DNA of 41,542 nt from Bacteroidota bacterium (GTDB taxonomy: Bacteria > Bacteroidota > Rhodothermia > Balneolales > Balneolaceae): the NCBI GenBank assembly GCA_003045995.1, contig PZPG01000010.1:1-41542 (forward strand), given 5' to 3'. Made by a program: the position numbers and the translations under genes. The first letter of the stretch is position 1. Each line of letters opens with the position of its first letter. Below the pieces are notes generated by a model. That model was not told the origin of the DNA. It saw only the letters and a list, made by a program, of their open reading frames with translations, and did not search any database. Of the stretch, positions 1 through 8,497 are shown piece after piece.

Positions 1-306
1 ATTCCCAAGGTACGTTGCATCTTCGTTTGCTCCAGTCACCCGGAGGCCAATCTGAATGGAACTTCCATCGGCAAATGCCAGAGATGCTGGGTTTTCGAGG
101 AATGCCCCTAAACCAACTCCATAGGCGACTTGTGTTGTTGCATCAAATCCGAAGCCTGACTGTCCCTGATGGGATCCAAACAGTAGCGCTTGATTTCCAT
201 ATGCCAGAGGGTTGTTCGGATTTTGAGCAAGAATAGTGGAAGGGAACACGAAACAGACAAAACCGAAAAGAACGAGGGTGAGCGACCGTTTATAAGGATG
301 TTTCAT
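1..306 (-). CDS. FadL/OmpP1-like outer-membrane protein, N-terminal part (runs off the left edge)
   Basis: An open frame of 102 codons starts at the ATG at 306-304 and runs without a stop to base 1, so only the N-terminus is present. The first 27 or so residues form a signal peptide: basic start MKHPYKR, hydrophobic core LVLFGFVCFVF, cleavage after TILA. The mature start is rich in N, G and A and contains the segment FLENPASLAFADGSS, which resembles the NPAGLA region of Bacteroidota OmpP1/FadL/TodX-type barrels. A GGAG ribosome binding site lies 9 nt before the ATG. It follows the lipoprotein gene on the same strand by 63 nt and may be co-transcribed with it. Family placement is by resemblance only; the barrel itself is outside the window. 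Confidence 0.65.
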   Translation of the reverse strand, partial: MKHPYKRSLTLVLFGFVCFVFPSTILAQNPNNPLAYGNQALLFGSHQGQSGFGFDATTQVAYGVGLGAFLENPASLAFADGSSIQIGLRVTGANEDATYLGN

Positions 307-355
307 ATGGATAAACTCCGGGCATGAATCTTAATGGATATACGGATTTTGCACG

Positions 356-373
356 ATAGAGGTACTTCTCTAT
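356..373 (-). terminator. Small hairpin over the lipoprotein stop codon
   Basis: A perfect 6-bp stem, ATAGAG and CTCTAT, with a 6-nt loop spans the stop codon of the lipoprotein gene. No T-tract follows on the minus strand, so termination is uncertain; it could instead be an mRNA-stabilising stem between the two envelope genes. Confidence 0.3.
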
Positions 374-1896
374 TGGCGTTCTACCTTGGAGGAGGACCTG
401 GATCGGCTACTACTACTCCCCGTGCGACTCGTTGTACGAACAGGTTTTGAGGAAACAGATTTCGAGCTACGGCTACTGACTCCCGAGTCCGACCGGCTTG
501 CATTCGAGGGTGACGTACTGCTTCCCAAGTTCGTCCCAGAGTAAGAACGGGTGCGTACTGCATCCAAAATCGTATCAACAGCTCTTGAAGAACTCCCACT
601 TCGGACTCCCGAACCACTCCGGACTCCCGAAACAGGTACTGAAGTAACATCAAACATTTCCCCCAAAACCATCGTGAACTGCCGAAATGCAGATGATGTT
701 CGAGTTGAAGAAGATCGATCTGTATCAAAGATACCCGCTCCGATGGAGCCACTTCTCAGCGCATTATCCACGCCTGCAGAACTCTTTGATAGGGAGCTCA
801 CGCTTCTCTCTTGATCTCTGTCGCGTGAGCTTCCAGAACTGCTGCCACTCCGAACCCGGCTGCCACTGCTACTGCCACTGCTACTTCGCGTGCTGCTGCC
901 AGAACGAACCGTGCCACTGCTGCTTTTCCCGGAACTGTTGCCACTCCGAACCCGGCTGCCACTGCTACTTCGCGTGCTACTGCCAGAACGAGCTGTACTA
1001 CTACTACTGCCAGAACTATTGCTGCTACGAACCCGGTTAATACTACTGCTCCGTGAACTACTCTCCGAGCGAACTCCTGACCGTGTGGAACTTCCGGTCC
1101 GTGTTGATGTCCGGGTTACCGACTGGGTTGCACGATCGCGTAGCTTTGAACGCAAATCGGAACGGGTACTCGATCGAAGATTGCGGGATACGGAAGCCTG
1201 ATCTCCTCCGATCACTCGTGTCCTACCGGACAGAGCAGTCCCCGATCGGAATCCAGTAGAACGGACCGATCGGTCTCTTCTTACAATGTCATTGGTTCCG
1301 CCACCATAGTACCCTCCGTAATAACCACCAAAACCGTAGTATGGATATACCCACCCAGTATATCCCCCCCATGGATGTCCCCATCCTCCCCATGGATACA
1401 CGCTATACGCACCCCAGGGGTAGTACGCAAAGGAAGGACCGAATCCAAAGCCCCAATAGTATCCCGACCATGAAGAATACCAAGGCGTGTACCAAGGTGA
1501 GTACCAGGATGAGTACCATGGGGAATTCCAGGGTGAGTAATATGAATCAAAATAGTAATGGTTATGAACAATCGCCTCTCCTGATAAAGTTACCCCTTTT
1601 TCTTTATACCACTGCGCAGACTCATAATCTTTGAAGTAGTAGCTCTCCGCATCCTCCCAGCCATCTTCATAGCCAAGTGCGTAGTCCTCTTCATTTTCAA
1701 TCATCTGTTCCGCTCCCTCCGCTTCGGCCATGGATGAACGCTGTTCTGCTCTTTCCGACATACCCTCAGAAACTGCGGACGGATCAGCCGGTATAAATAC
1801 TGTTCTCTCGATCACTTCAAACTGTGTGTAGCATCCTGTTAATAGAAATGCCATGATAAGTAAGAGCCAGATACCGTATGATTCAACTCGTTTCAT
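370..1896 (-). CDS. Ser/Arg-rich lipoprotein with Tyr/Trp/Gly-rich segment, function unknown
   Basis: The protein has 508 residues. The N-terminus (MKRVESYGIW, then LLLIMAFLLTGC) is a lipoprotein signal with lipobox LTGC, so Cys22 is the predicted lipidation site. An acidic stretch of about residues 40-90 (EQMIENEEDYALGYEDGWED) is followed by a region of about residues 115-200 dominated by Y, W, S, P and G, with repeated SPWYSSW-type units. From about residue 205 to the end it is almost only S, R, G, T and V, with long repeats such as RSGSSTRSSSG. The C-terminal half is very basic and probably unstructured; binding to polyanions such as LPS, DNA or exopolysaccharide is a guess. The start is supported by GGAGGA 7 nt upstream of the ATG. 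I do not recognise a named family. The composition explains the many spurious plus-strand frames here. Confidence 0.8.
   Translation of the reverse strand: MKRVESYGIWLLLIMAFLLTGCYTQFEVIERTVFIPADPSAVSEGMSERAEQRSSMAEAEGAEQMIENEEDYALGYEDGWEDAESYYFKDYESAQWYKEKGVTLSGEAIVHNHYYFDSYYSPWNSPWYSSWYSPWYTPWYSSWSGYYWGFGFGPSFAYYPWGAYSVYPWGGWGHPWGGYTGWVYPYYGFGGYYGGYYGGGTNDIVRRDRSVRSTGFRSGTALSGRTRVIGGDQASVSRNLRSSTRSDLRSKLRDRATQSVTRTSTRTGSSTRSGVRSESSSRSSSINRVRSSNSSGSSSSTARSGSSTRSSSGSRVRSGNSSGKSSSGTVRSGSSTRSSSGSSSGSRVRSGSSSGSSRDRDQERSVSSLSKSSAGVDNALRSGSIGAGIFDTDRSSSTRTSSAFRQFTMVLGEMFDVTSVPVSGVRSGSGVRSGSSSRAVDTILDAVRTRSYSGTNLGSSTSPSNASRSDSGVSSRSSKSVSSKPVRTTSRTGSSSSRSRSSSKVERQ
838..1040 (-). repeat. In-frame repeat of about 96 bp in the lipoprotein gene
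   Basis: Two long near-identical blocks, beginning at the sequence CTCCGAACCCGG at 848 and again near 944 (plus strand), encode SGSRVRSG(N/S)SSG with RSGSSTRSSSG between. The copies are offset by 96 bp and differ by an in-frame 12-bp indel (ACTGCCACTGCT), which points to slippage or unequal recombination that keeps the frame open. Confidence 0.7.
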
Positions 1897-1956
1897 CGTA
1901 TGTCCTCCGTTGGTTTAACGTTCGGTTTGAAAATACCGATTTCCTCATTAGCATGG

Positions 1957-1976
1957 TATCGCATCATGATGTGATA
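1957..1976. promoter_or_regulatory. 20-bp near-perfect palindrome upstream of the lipoprotein gene
   Basis: TATCGCATCATGATGTGATA is a dyad with one mismatched pair (G/T at positions 5 and 16). Short AGCAT/ATGCT flanks extend it imperfectly. It lies 60-80 nt upstream of the lipoprotein ATG and about 55 nt after the response-regulator stop. Symmetry and position suit an operator, possibly for the adjacent NarL-type regulator, but it could equally be the stem of a terminator for the upstream operon. Binding is inferred. Confidence 0.4.
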
Positions 1977-2012
1977 TGCTACGCATCATTACCTAACATG
2001 CAACTAGATGGT

Positions 2013-2025
2013 AGCACTTAGTGCT
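2013..2025 (-). terminator. Palindrome just after the response-regulator stop
   Basis: AGCACTTAGTGCT is fully self-complementary around one base and starts 7 nt past the stop codon of the response regulator. There is no T-tract, so it is only a candidate 3'-end structure. Confidence 0.25.
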
Positions 2026-2031
2026 TCTCTT

Positions 2032-2679
2032 TCAAATCTCTCCGCGAAGCGATTTTGCAATCACCTCTGCTTTCGAGTTAACGTGAAGTTTCTTGTAAAT
2101 ATTTCGTATATGAGCCCGAACTGTATCTATCGAAATGTCAAAACGATCCGCGATCAGCTTGTAACTAAGACCATCCACCAAACCCTCCACAATATCCTGC
2201 TCCCTGGATGTAAGATTACTGTCTGGCTTTTCATTTGGAGTTTGATCGCTAAAATGCCGGATTACTTTCCTTGCAATCTGAGGCGACATGGGTGCTCCTC
2301 CATCAGCCAGCATTCGAACCGCCTCGGTAATCTCCTCCAGGGATGTATGTTTGAGTAGGTACCCGGAGGCACCCGCCTGAAGCGAATGAAATATTTTGTG
2401 TGAATCGTGATACACCGTGAGCATCATGATCTCTATATCCGGAAAGTTTTTGCGCAAAATCTGAATGCCCTCGATCCCGGACATTCCAGGCAGCTGAATA
2501 TCCATCAAAATTAGATCCGGAGCAGGATGAGCCTCCAGATAGGTCAGCAGATCTTCCACGGACTCCACGGCGACAGGACATTGAATCGACGGTTCCGCAT
2601 CCAGATGATCTCTCAATATGGTGCGGATTACCTCATTATCCTCTACAATTCCTGTAATAATTGTTTTTGTGGTGCTCAT
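2032..2679 (-). CDS. NarL/LuxR-type response regulator
   Basis: The protein has 215 residues. Residues 5-125 are a receiver domain: acidic pocket E13/D14, phospho-acceptor D60 in LILMDIQLPG, T88 and K110 (YLLK). Residues about 148-212 are a LuxR/GerE helix-turn-helix: LTSREQDIVEGLVDGLSYKLIADRF, then DISIDTVRAHIRNIYKKLHV. It lies 11 nt downstream of the sensor kinase gene on the same strand, which strongly suggests a cognate pair. NarL-type regulators dimerise and bind inverted repeats when phosphorylated; the palindrome at 1957-1976 just downstream is a possible target (inference). All catalytic residues needed for phosphotransfer are present. Family assignment is secure, its signal and regulon unknown. 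Confidence 0.95.
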   Translation of the reverse strand: MSTTKTIITGIVEDNEVIRTILRDHLDAEPSIQCPVAVESVEDLLTYLEAHPAPDLILMDIQLPGMSGIEGIQILRKNFPDIEIMMLTVYHDSHKIFHSLQAGASGYLLKHTSLEEITEAVRMLADGGAPMSPQIARKVIRHFSDQTPNEKPDSNLTSREQDIVEGLVDGLSYKLIADRFDISIDTVRAHIRNIYKKLHVNSKAEVIAKSLRGEI

Positions 2680-2690
2680 AGGTTTAACGC

Positions 2691-5600
2691 TTATAGTTTC
2701 CCTCTCATCTCTACCTTGAAGCCATTTGCCCAGCCAACAGATAGTGCGGCTCCGATTCGCTTGGCACGAAGATTCATATTCCTCATCCCCTGCCCACTCT
2801 TTCGTTTCCCCGCACGAAGTTCCGGATCGGACCCATTATCCGTAACCAGCAAGAGGAACGTTCTCCCTTTTAATTCGAACGTAACCTCTACTTTGCTCGC
2901 ATCTGAATGTTTTGCAATGTTATGAATCGCCTCTTTGAATACCAAGTAGATATTTTCTTTCACCTGAACCGGCAGTTTTTCCGACATGTTTAACCGGTCG
3001 AATCTGTAGTGTACCACAGGAGTTTCCGATTTAAATACATGACTTACATAATCCTGCATCCGATCGGTTAGATCTCCTGCCCGATCGTTTCTGCTATCGA
3101 TGGACCAAACAATATCATCCAGACCCGAAACAATTCTCCGGCTTTGCTCACCGAGTTGTTTCAGTGTTTTTTTGATGATTGGATCCTGTTCCCGATGCTG
3201 CAGGAAATCAGTTTGAAGTGCCAGTTCAGTGAGTGACGAACCCACATCATCATGCAGGTCGCTGGCAATCTGAACCCGCATTCGCTCGATTTCAATTTGT
3301 TTGTTGGCAGATACATACCGTAGATAGAGAATAATCAACCCGCTTATCACCAAAAGAATGAAAGCGATGAACCAGATCTGCATCCAAAATGGTGCCGGAA
3401 TACGAAAATCCACTGTCACTGCAGATGTACTGGCGATCCCATCTGCATTGAACGATTCTACGGAAAACTGATAGGTGCCCGGAGAGAGTGATGCGTAGCT
3501 GATGCTAGTTTCCCGGGTGGTTAGCCACTGCTCATCATACCCGTCCAACCGGTACCGGTACAAAATTCGTCCGGGACTTTCATGGCTCAGTCCCATGTAA
3601 TCGAACTCAATGGATTTCTGCATAGAAGAGAGCTCGTTGCTAAGCGTAAATGAACGGCGGTTCTGCCCATGGATAAGATCTAATTCAGCACCACTGGCAG
3701 TCACACTTCGAAGTTCGATACCGGGCGGGTATACGTTTTCACGAAGCTCTCCTGGAAGAAATATACTGAGTCCTTCAATCGTTCCAAGCCACAGAGATCC
3801 ATCCGATGCCATTAGGTACGCGCCTGCATTTAATTCGTTCGCAACAAGCCCCTGATCACGGTTATACAATTTAAACGCTTTAATACGCTCCACTTCGGAA
3901 TCTGCCTCCCGGTACCGGTCTGGCTGGAACCGATACAGTCCACGATTGGTGCCAAGCCAGTAGCGATTCATATCATCCTGAATCGTAAAATAGGTAATGA
4001 TTCCTGTTTGCTCCTCTCCAGAGGGAACTTCAATCTTCCCATCGGCCAGAAACGCTACTCCCTCAAACGTTGAAAACCAAACTCTCTGTTCGTGATCGAT
4101 GTAGATCTGCACGACACCATTGCTGGGGAGTCCATCTTCTGCAGTATAGTGTGTCCACACCTTTCCGTCGTATGAAACTGCGCCACCATAGGTAGCAAAC
4201 CATAGGGTCCCATCTGCACTCTGTTTGATATCCATCACCGTATTATTATTCAAAACATTAGTACGATCATACACGGATTGTATTCCATTTTGATAAAGAA
4301 TGATTCCATCGTAGTACGTACCAATCCAATACATGCCTGTAGTTTCATCCTCAAAAATAGAGCGGACATGCGTGTAAGGAAACGTTGCGGTATTCGGTTT
4401 GATGAAACGTCGGTTTCGGTAAAGATGTAGCCCCTTCTCGCCGCCGATCCAAAGAGTTTTCTTAGAATCTTCAAAAATAACGTACAGCTTACTGTCGGTA
4501 AGTCCGTCCCGGACTCCGTACGTTAGAAACTCTCCATTATGAAAGGATTGTGCCCCCCCTCCAAAGGTTGCAATCCAGATACGGCCATCGGACGATTCCT
4601 CAAAACCAGTAACAACATTGTTACTGAGACCAAGATCGGTATTGTAGTTGAGGAATATTTCACCATAGAATTTGTTGAGGCCTCCGCCAAGTGTACCCAT
4701 CCAGACATTCCCCTCCCGATCCATCATAATACTGTATACAAGCGGTGCAGATAATCCCTCTGCTGTAGTGAAGTGTCGGACAGAACCATCGGGTTGAACC
4801 TGTAAGGCACCGTTGTCAGATCCGATCCAGATATTCCCATCCAGATCACTTGTGAGGGAGTGAAGACGTTCGACCGGAACACCCTCTAATCGACGTAGAG
4901 ATTCTAAACGACGTAGGGATTTAAAATCCATGTCAGTCTGGCCAAAGAGTCCCCGATTGGTAGCAACCCAGAGGGTTCCGTTTTGATCGGTTAGCAGATC
5001 GTTTACGCGGCTACCTACTTCTGAGCGAGTACCATGACCTGGATGGATTGTATATTCCAAGACATCCCCGGCACTGGAAGTATACTCTCCGGCTATGATA
5101 AAAATAGTACCGCCAGCGGTGCCAGCCCATACGGTGCCACCTTCTCCTTGGTGAATAGCCGTAACCCTGTCGTTCGGAAGTTGGGATTCGGGTAGTTGGA
5201 CGGATCGAACGTGAAATGGGTGTGTGGTATAGTTTCGGTCCTGATTGGGTCGTGTAACCTTTGATACTTGGGAAGTTGGGGACTGAGTTTCTGCAGAAGT
5301 TTGGGACTGGGTTTCGGCGGATGGATCCTGAGGAATCTGGGATGAAGTCTGCGCCGGTTTATCTGCCGTTTCAATCTCGGTACTCCAGTTCAGTTTCCAC
5401 AGCCCTTTGTTTTGCGTGGCAATCCAGACAGATTGATCTGGGCCTTCAGTAAGGTCCAGAATGATCTCGCCGTTGAATTTCGGGTGGCTTGTGAAGGTAG
5501 TTTGTCGTTGAGAGATCCTGAGTCGACTGGAGGTTCCTAAGCGTGATGAACCTGTGAAGTTGGATGAAATTCCTGCGTCTTCCGGTCGCAGATATGCGAG

Positions 5601-6020
5601 TCCTCCCTGTGTGCCAACCAAGATGGTTCCGTTACTGGTTTCCAGAATTACGTTTACACGATTGTCTGGCAAGCCGTCCTGTTGATAGAATTTCCGAAAG
5701 TTTTTCCCATCAAACCGATTTAAACCAAACCCTGTACCAACCCAAAGGTGTCCCTCCCGGTCCTGAATGATGTCGTGTACAACGGACTCGCTGAGTCCTT
5801 CCTGGATGGAGTAGGATGTGAAGGGCAGGTGCTGGGCCAAAGGAGCGTGCACTTTTATGGCCAATACCAAACTAATTATTGCGATAAACCCGGTGAGTAC
5901 TCGCCAAGCTCGGCGTACCTTTTTGGGATGATTTGAATGATTTGGGTGCTTAGTTCGACTTAGGCAATCAAATCGTTGGCTGTGCCTGCGGCGTTTCCAA
6001 GAAGAGGATTCCAACCTCAT
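2691..6020 (-). CDS. Two-component sensor histidine kinase with periplasmic beta-propeller
   Basis: I take the ATG at 6020-6018, giving 1109 residues; a TTG one codon upstream is also possible. The ATG shares one base with the rpoD stop (TGATG), implying translational coupling. After a basic N-terminus and one hydrophobic segment (VLTGFIAIISLVLAIKV) come many two-component-regulator propeller repeats of the form DREGHLWVGT.GGLNRF (about residues 70-780), a Y_Y_Y domain at about 803-874 (YRYRLDGYDEQW, LSPGTYQFSVES), one membrane helix at about 879-902, then a HisKA_3 dimerisation domain with phospho-acceptor His about 923 (ASDLHDDVGSSL). A HATPase domain follows, with N-box KEAIHNIAKHSDAS, DNG and GQGMRNM. 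This is the NarX/LytS-like class that pairs with NarL regulators. A low-complexity S/T/E/Q insert breaks one propeller blade. The ligand is unknown. Confidence 0.93.
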   Translation of the reverse strand: MRLESSSWKRRRHSQRFDCLSRTKHPNHSNHPKKVRRAWRVLTGFIAIISLVLAIKVHAPLAQHLPFTSYSIQEGLSESVVHDIIQDREGHLWVGTGFGLNRFDGKNFRKFYQQDGLPDNRVNVILETSNGTILVGTQGGLAYLRPEDAGISSNFTGSSRLGTSSRLRISQRQTTFTSHPKFNGEIILDLTEGPDQSVWIATQNKGLWKLNWSTEIETADKPAQTSSQIPQDPSAETQSQTSAETQSPTSQVSKVTRPNQDRNYTTHPFHVRSVQLPESQLPNDRVTAIHQGEGGTVWAGTAGGTIFIIAGEYTSSAGDVLEYTIHPGHGTRSEVGSRVNDLLTDQNGTLWVATNRGLFGQTDMDFKSLRRLESLRRLEGVPVERLHSLTSDLDGNIWIGSDNGALQVQPDGSVRHFTTAEGLSAPLVYSIMMDREGNVWMGTLGGGLNKFYGEIFLNYNTDLGLSNNVVTGFEESSDGRIWIATFGGGAQSFHNGEFLTYGVRDGLTDSKLYVIFEDSKKTLWIGGEKGLHLYRNRRFIKPNTATFPYTHVRSIFEDETTGMYWIGTYYDGIILYQNGIQSVYDRTNVLNNNTVMDIKQSADGTLWFATYGGAVSYDGKVWTHYTAEDGLPSNGVVQIYIDHEQRVWFSTFEGVAFLADGKIEVPSGEEQTGIITYFTIQDDMNRYWLGTNRGLYRFQPDRYREADSEVERIKAFKLYNRDQGLVANELNAGAYLMASDGSLWLGTIEGLSIFLPGELRENVYPPGIELRSVTASGAELDLIHGQNRRSFTLSNELSSMQKSIEFDYMGLSHESPGRILYRYRLDGYDEQWLTTRETSISYASLSPGTYQFSVESFNADGIASTSAVTVDFRIPAPFWMQIWFIAFILLVISGLIILYLRYVSANKQIEIERMRVQIASDLHDDVGSSLTELALQTDFLQHREQDPIIKKTLKQLGEQSRRIVSGLDDIVWSIDSRNDRAGDLTDRMQDYVSHVFKSETPVVHYRFDRLNMSEKLPVQVKENIYLVFKEAIHNIAKHSDASKVEVTFELKGRTFLLLVTDNGSDPELRAGKRKSGQGMRNMNLRAKRIGAALSVGWANGFKVEMRGKL
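5276..5323 (-). repeat. 24-bp in-frame tandem repeat in the sensor kinase
   Basis: Two 24-bp units (5276-5299 and 5300-5323) encode SAETQSQT and SAETQSPT in a polar linker inside the propeller region. The copies are diverged but clearly aligned. Confidence 0.6.
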
Positions 6021-6874
6021 CAACCCAAATATACTCTCAGGGCTGTGCTTCGATTGTGATGACGCAACTTGCGGAGTGCTTTTTCTTTGATCTGGCGCAC
6101 TCGTTCCCGTGTGAGATCGAACCGCTCCCCGATCTCTTCCAGGGTTAAAGAGTGTTCACGGCCAATACCAAAGTAGAGTCGAATCACTTCTGCTTCCCGA
6201 GTTGTGAGTTTGGACAGGGCTCTCTCGATTTCCACTTTGAGGGATTCGCCCATGAGTTCGTTGTCCGGATTGGGGATCTCCTCATTTTCAAGTACGTCGA
6301 GGAGGCGGTTGTCTTCTCCCTGAGCAAAAGGCGCGTCCATGGAGAGGTGTCGACCGGAAATTTTTAGGGTATCGGCTACCTCTGATACAGTCATTTCAAG
6401 GCTTTCTGCCAATTCTGCGGCAGACGGAATTCGCTCGTACTCTTGCTCCAGTTTTGAGAGCTCTTTTCCGATTTTGTTTAGGGCACCTACCCGATTGAGC
6501 GGGAGTCGAACAATTCTGCTCTGTTCTGCGAGAGCCTGTAAGATTGATTGGCGGATCCACCAAACGGCATAGGAGATAAATTTAAATCCACGTGTTTCGT
6601 CGAATCGTTTTGCTGCTTTGATCAACCCGAGATTGCCTTCGTTAATGAGGTCGCCGAGTGAAAGTCCCTGATTTTGATATTGTTTGGCGACGGAAACCAC
6701 AAACCGAAGATTGGCTTTGGTTAGATCTTCGAGTGCCCGCTGGGATCCTTTCTGAATCTCTTTTGCCAGCCGGACTTCGTCGTCGGGGGTGATCAGTTTT
6801 TCCTTGCCAATCTCATGCAGATACCGATCGAGAGATTCTGATTCGCGGGTTGAAATTCCTGAACCTTTTGCCAC
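6020..6874 (-). CDS. rpoD: RNA polymerase primary sigma factor RpoD/SigA
   Basis: The protein has 284 residues, the short form typical of Bacteroidota-type primary sigma factors, lacking region 1.1 and the non-conserved insert. Region 1.2 starts at [20 protein letters not shown]; region 2 contains [37 protein letters not shown] and [15 protein letters not shown]; region 3 has [16 protein letters not shown]; region 4.2 has [24 protein letters not shown]. The frame begins with GTG (6874-6872), backed by AGAGGA 7 nt upstream. It overlaps the sensor kinase start by one base, an unusual partner for a housekeeping sigma factor. A 180-bp leader separates it from deoB. Confidence 0.95.
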   Translation of the reverse strand: MAKGSGISTRESESLDRYLHEIGKEKLITPDDEVRLAKEIQKGSQRALEDLTKANLRFVVSVAKQYQNQGLSLGDLINEGNLGLIKAAKRFDETRGFKFISYAVWWIRQSILQALAEQSRIVRLPLNRVGALNKIGKELSKLEQEYERIPSAAELAESLEMTVSEVADTLKISGRHLSMDAPFAQGEDNRLLDVLENEEIPNPDNELMGESLKVEIERALSKLTTREAEVIRLYFGIGREHSLTLEEIGERFDLTRERVRQIKEKALRKLRHHNRSTALRVYLG

Positions 6875-7054
6875 GTTTTTTCCTCTTTTTTGAATGTTTG
6901 ATAAATGTAAAAGTGCTACTCGGCGATCAGTGTGTACTCTGAAGTTTTATGTTGCACAGTGCTGAACGCACAAACGTGAAATTTACTTTTTTCCACAATT
7001 ACCAAAAGTACGGAAATTTGTACTGAAATGGAAGATCAATTTCTCTTGATAGCC
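6875..7054 (-). promoter_or_regulatory. rpoD upstream region with candidate -7 box
   Basis: This 180-bp gap between deoB and rpoD holds TACTTTTG (minus strand, 7010-7003), which fits the Bacteroidota -7 consensus TAnnTTTG. No convincing TTTG/TTG element lies 19-21 nt before it, so the promoter call is weak. Nothing else recognisable was seen here. Confidence 0.3.
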
Positions 7055-8491
7055 CTACAAAAACGATTGACCTTTTAAATTATTATCACAGGAAAAGTAC
7101 TCGAGAATCGTAGCGGAAACATCGGAAAAAGTGTCACGAACACCGAGGGGTGACGGAGTGAAATCCGGAGCTTTTTGAAGGACAAAAAGTGGCACAAACT
7201 CTCTGGTGTGATCGGTGCTTTGATCGCCAGGGTCGTTACCATGATCTCCGGTGATGATGATTAGATCCTCATTTTTTAACTCTTTAAGGATGGCAGGGAT
7301 GGCATCGTCGATCTCCCTAAGGCACTCGTAGTATCCCTGCGGGTCTTGCCGATGCCCAAATAGCTGATCGGTATCGATGAGGTTGGCGAACACAAATACT
7401 CCTTTTTTTTCTACTCCTGCGCTTAAGGATTCTTTGGTTTCTGTGGCCTCTTTGGTTTCTGTGGACTCATTGGATTCTGTGATTTCCTGGTCGTCTGCCG
7501 GGAAAGATCGTTTTAGTGTTTTCAGGATCGCATTGAGTCCGTCGCGGTTACTCTTGGTTTTATGAGTTTCATCGAAGCCTTCTGATGCGAACAGATCCGC
7601 GACTTTCCCGATTGAGAGGGTACGTATTCCACAGCTGCGAAGTACACTCATGAGGTTGGGCTTCGGAGGGATGGATGAGTAATCTTTTCGGGAGGATGAG
7701 ATACGCTCATAGGATCCGGAACTGCCGGTAAAGGGTCGTGCAATCACACGCCCTACTTCGTGATCTCCGGTACATATCTCTTCCCGTGCAATACGGCACC
7801 ATTCATACAGTGTTTCAAGCGGGATTGTGTCGGTGTGGGCGGCGATCTGGAAAACACTGTCAGCTGATGTGTACACAATTGGTTTTCCGGTTCTGCGATG
7901 TTCGTCACCAAAGTCACGGATCACATCGGTGCCAGAGTAGGGTTTGTTGCAGAGTACACCTTCGACGCCGGTGCTTCGGCAAAAAAGATCGAGAATCTGA
8001 TTGGGGAATCCATCGGGATACGTGGGGAATGGCTTGGCAAGATGTAAGCCTGCGAGTTCCCAGTGTCCGGTTGTGGAATCTTTTCCGGCGGACACCTCTC
8101 TCATCATTCCGACAGATGCGCTAGGTGTGGTAGTTTCTCCTTGTGTGGTAGTTTCACCTTGTGTGGTAGTTACATCCTGTGTGGTAGTTACATCCTGTGT
8201 GGATGATTTGGTAGGCGCGAAAGGTGTGGCAGACGCTTCAGGCAAATTAGACTCGTGGCCGGGTAGCAGTTTGGCGAATTTTTTTTGGGCCTCCGGATCG
8301 AGGAGTGTGCCTAGTCCGAGCTGTGCAAAATGAATCAGTGGTTTAGCCCCCAATTCCAGCCCGCCCTCCAAAGCGCTTTTGAGCGTGTTTGCATCCGCAT
8401 CACCATAATGAAAAGCATCTTCCTGGGCTCCCACGCCAAGGCCGTCGATCACAATCAAAAATACGCGTTTCATCGCCTGTTTTCTTTTCAT
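7055..8491 (-). CDS. deoB: Phosphopentomutase DeoB with two repeat-rich insertions
   Basis: It converts ribose- or deoxyribose-1-phosphate to the 5-phosphate in nucleoside salvage. Alkaline-phosphatase-superfamily metal motifs are present: VFLIVIDGLGVG near the start, DTDQLFGHRQDPQGY, and TGDHGNDPGDQSTDHTRE near the end. The catalytic threonine loop is GKDSTTGHWELAG (Thr141 in this numbering). The protein has 478 residues, against roughly 390 for the family. The excess lies in two low-complexity inserts: residues about 92-125 (TTQDV/TTQGET units) just before the catalytic loop, and about 335-360 (ESTETKEATETKE). Both are encoded by 18-bp tandem repeats. An internal ATG at 8473 gives MKRVFLIV, closer to the usual DeoB start; the choice is open. 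The gene is 6 nt behind the GAF-domain gene. Confidence 0.9.
   Translation of the reverse strand: MKRKQAMKRVFLIVIDGLGVGAQEDAFHYGDADANTLKSALEGGLELGAKPLIHFAQLGLGTLLDPEAQKKFAKLLPGHESNLPEASATPFAPTKSSTQDVTTTQDVTTTQGETTTQGETTTPSASVGMMREVSAGKDSTTGHWELAGLHLAKPFPTYPDGFPNQILDLFCRSTGVEGVLCNKPYSGTDVIRDFGDEHRRTGKPIVYTSADSVFQIAAHTDTIPLETLYEWCRIAREEICTGDHEVGRVIARPFTGSSGSYERISSSRKDYSSIPPKPNLMSVLRSCGIRTLSIGKVADLFASEGFDETHKTKSNRDGLNAILKTLKRSFPADDQEITESNESTETKEATETKESLSAGVEKKGVFVFANLIDTDQLFGHRQDPQGYYECLREIDDAIPAILKELKNEDLIIITGDHGNDPGDQSTDHTREFVPLFVLQKAPDFTPSPLGVRDTFSDVSATILEYFSCDNNLKGQSFL
7431..7484 (-). repeat. 18-bp tandem repeat, second DeoB insert
   Basis: Three 18-bp units (7431-7448, 7449-7466, 7467-7484) encode six-residue E/T/K/S-rich units. 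The first two differ at a single base; the third is more diverged. Confidence 0.75.
8127..8198 (-). repeat. 18-bp tandem repeat, DeoB insert before the catalytic loop
   Basis: Four 18-bp units of the form GTGGTAGTTNCANCCTGT (plus strand) lie head to tail, with a degenerate fifth after 8198. The two right-hand units are identical, suggesting recent duplication. Because 18 is a multiple of three, copy number can change without breaking DeoB. Confidence 0.85.
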
Positions 8492-8497
8492 TCTAGT

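Noticed and set aside
687-1201. Cys/His-rich and Leu/Arg-rich plus-strand frames
   Set aside because: They are mirror images of the Ser/Arg repeat of the lipoprotein; composition follows the repeat, not a zinc-finger protein.
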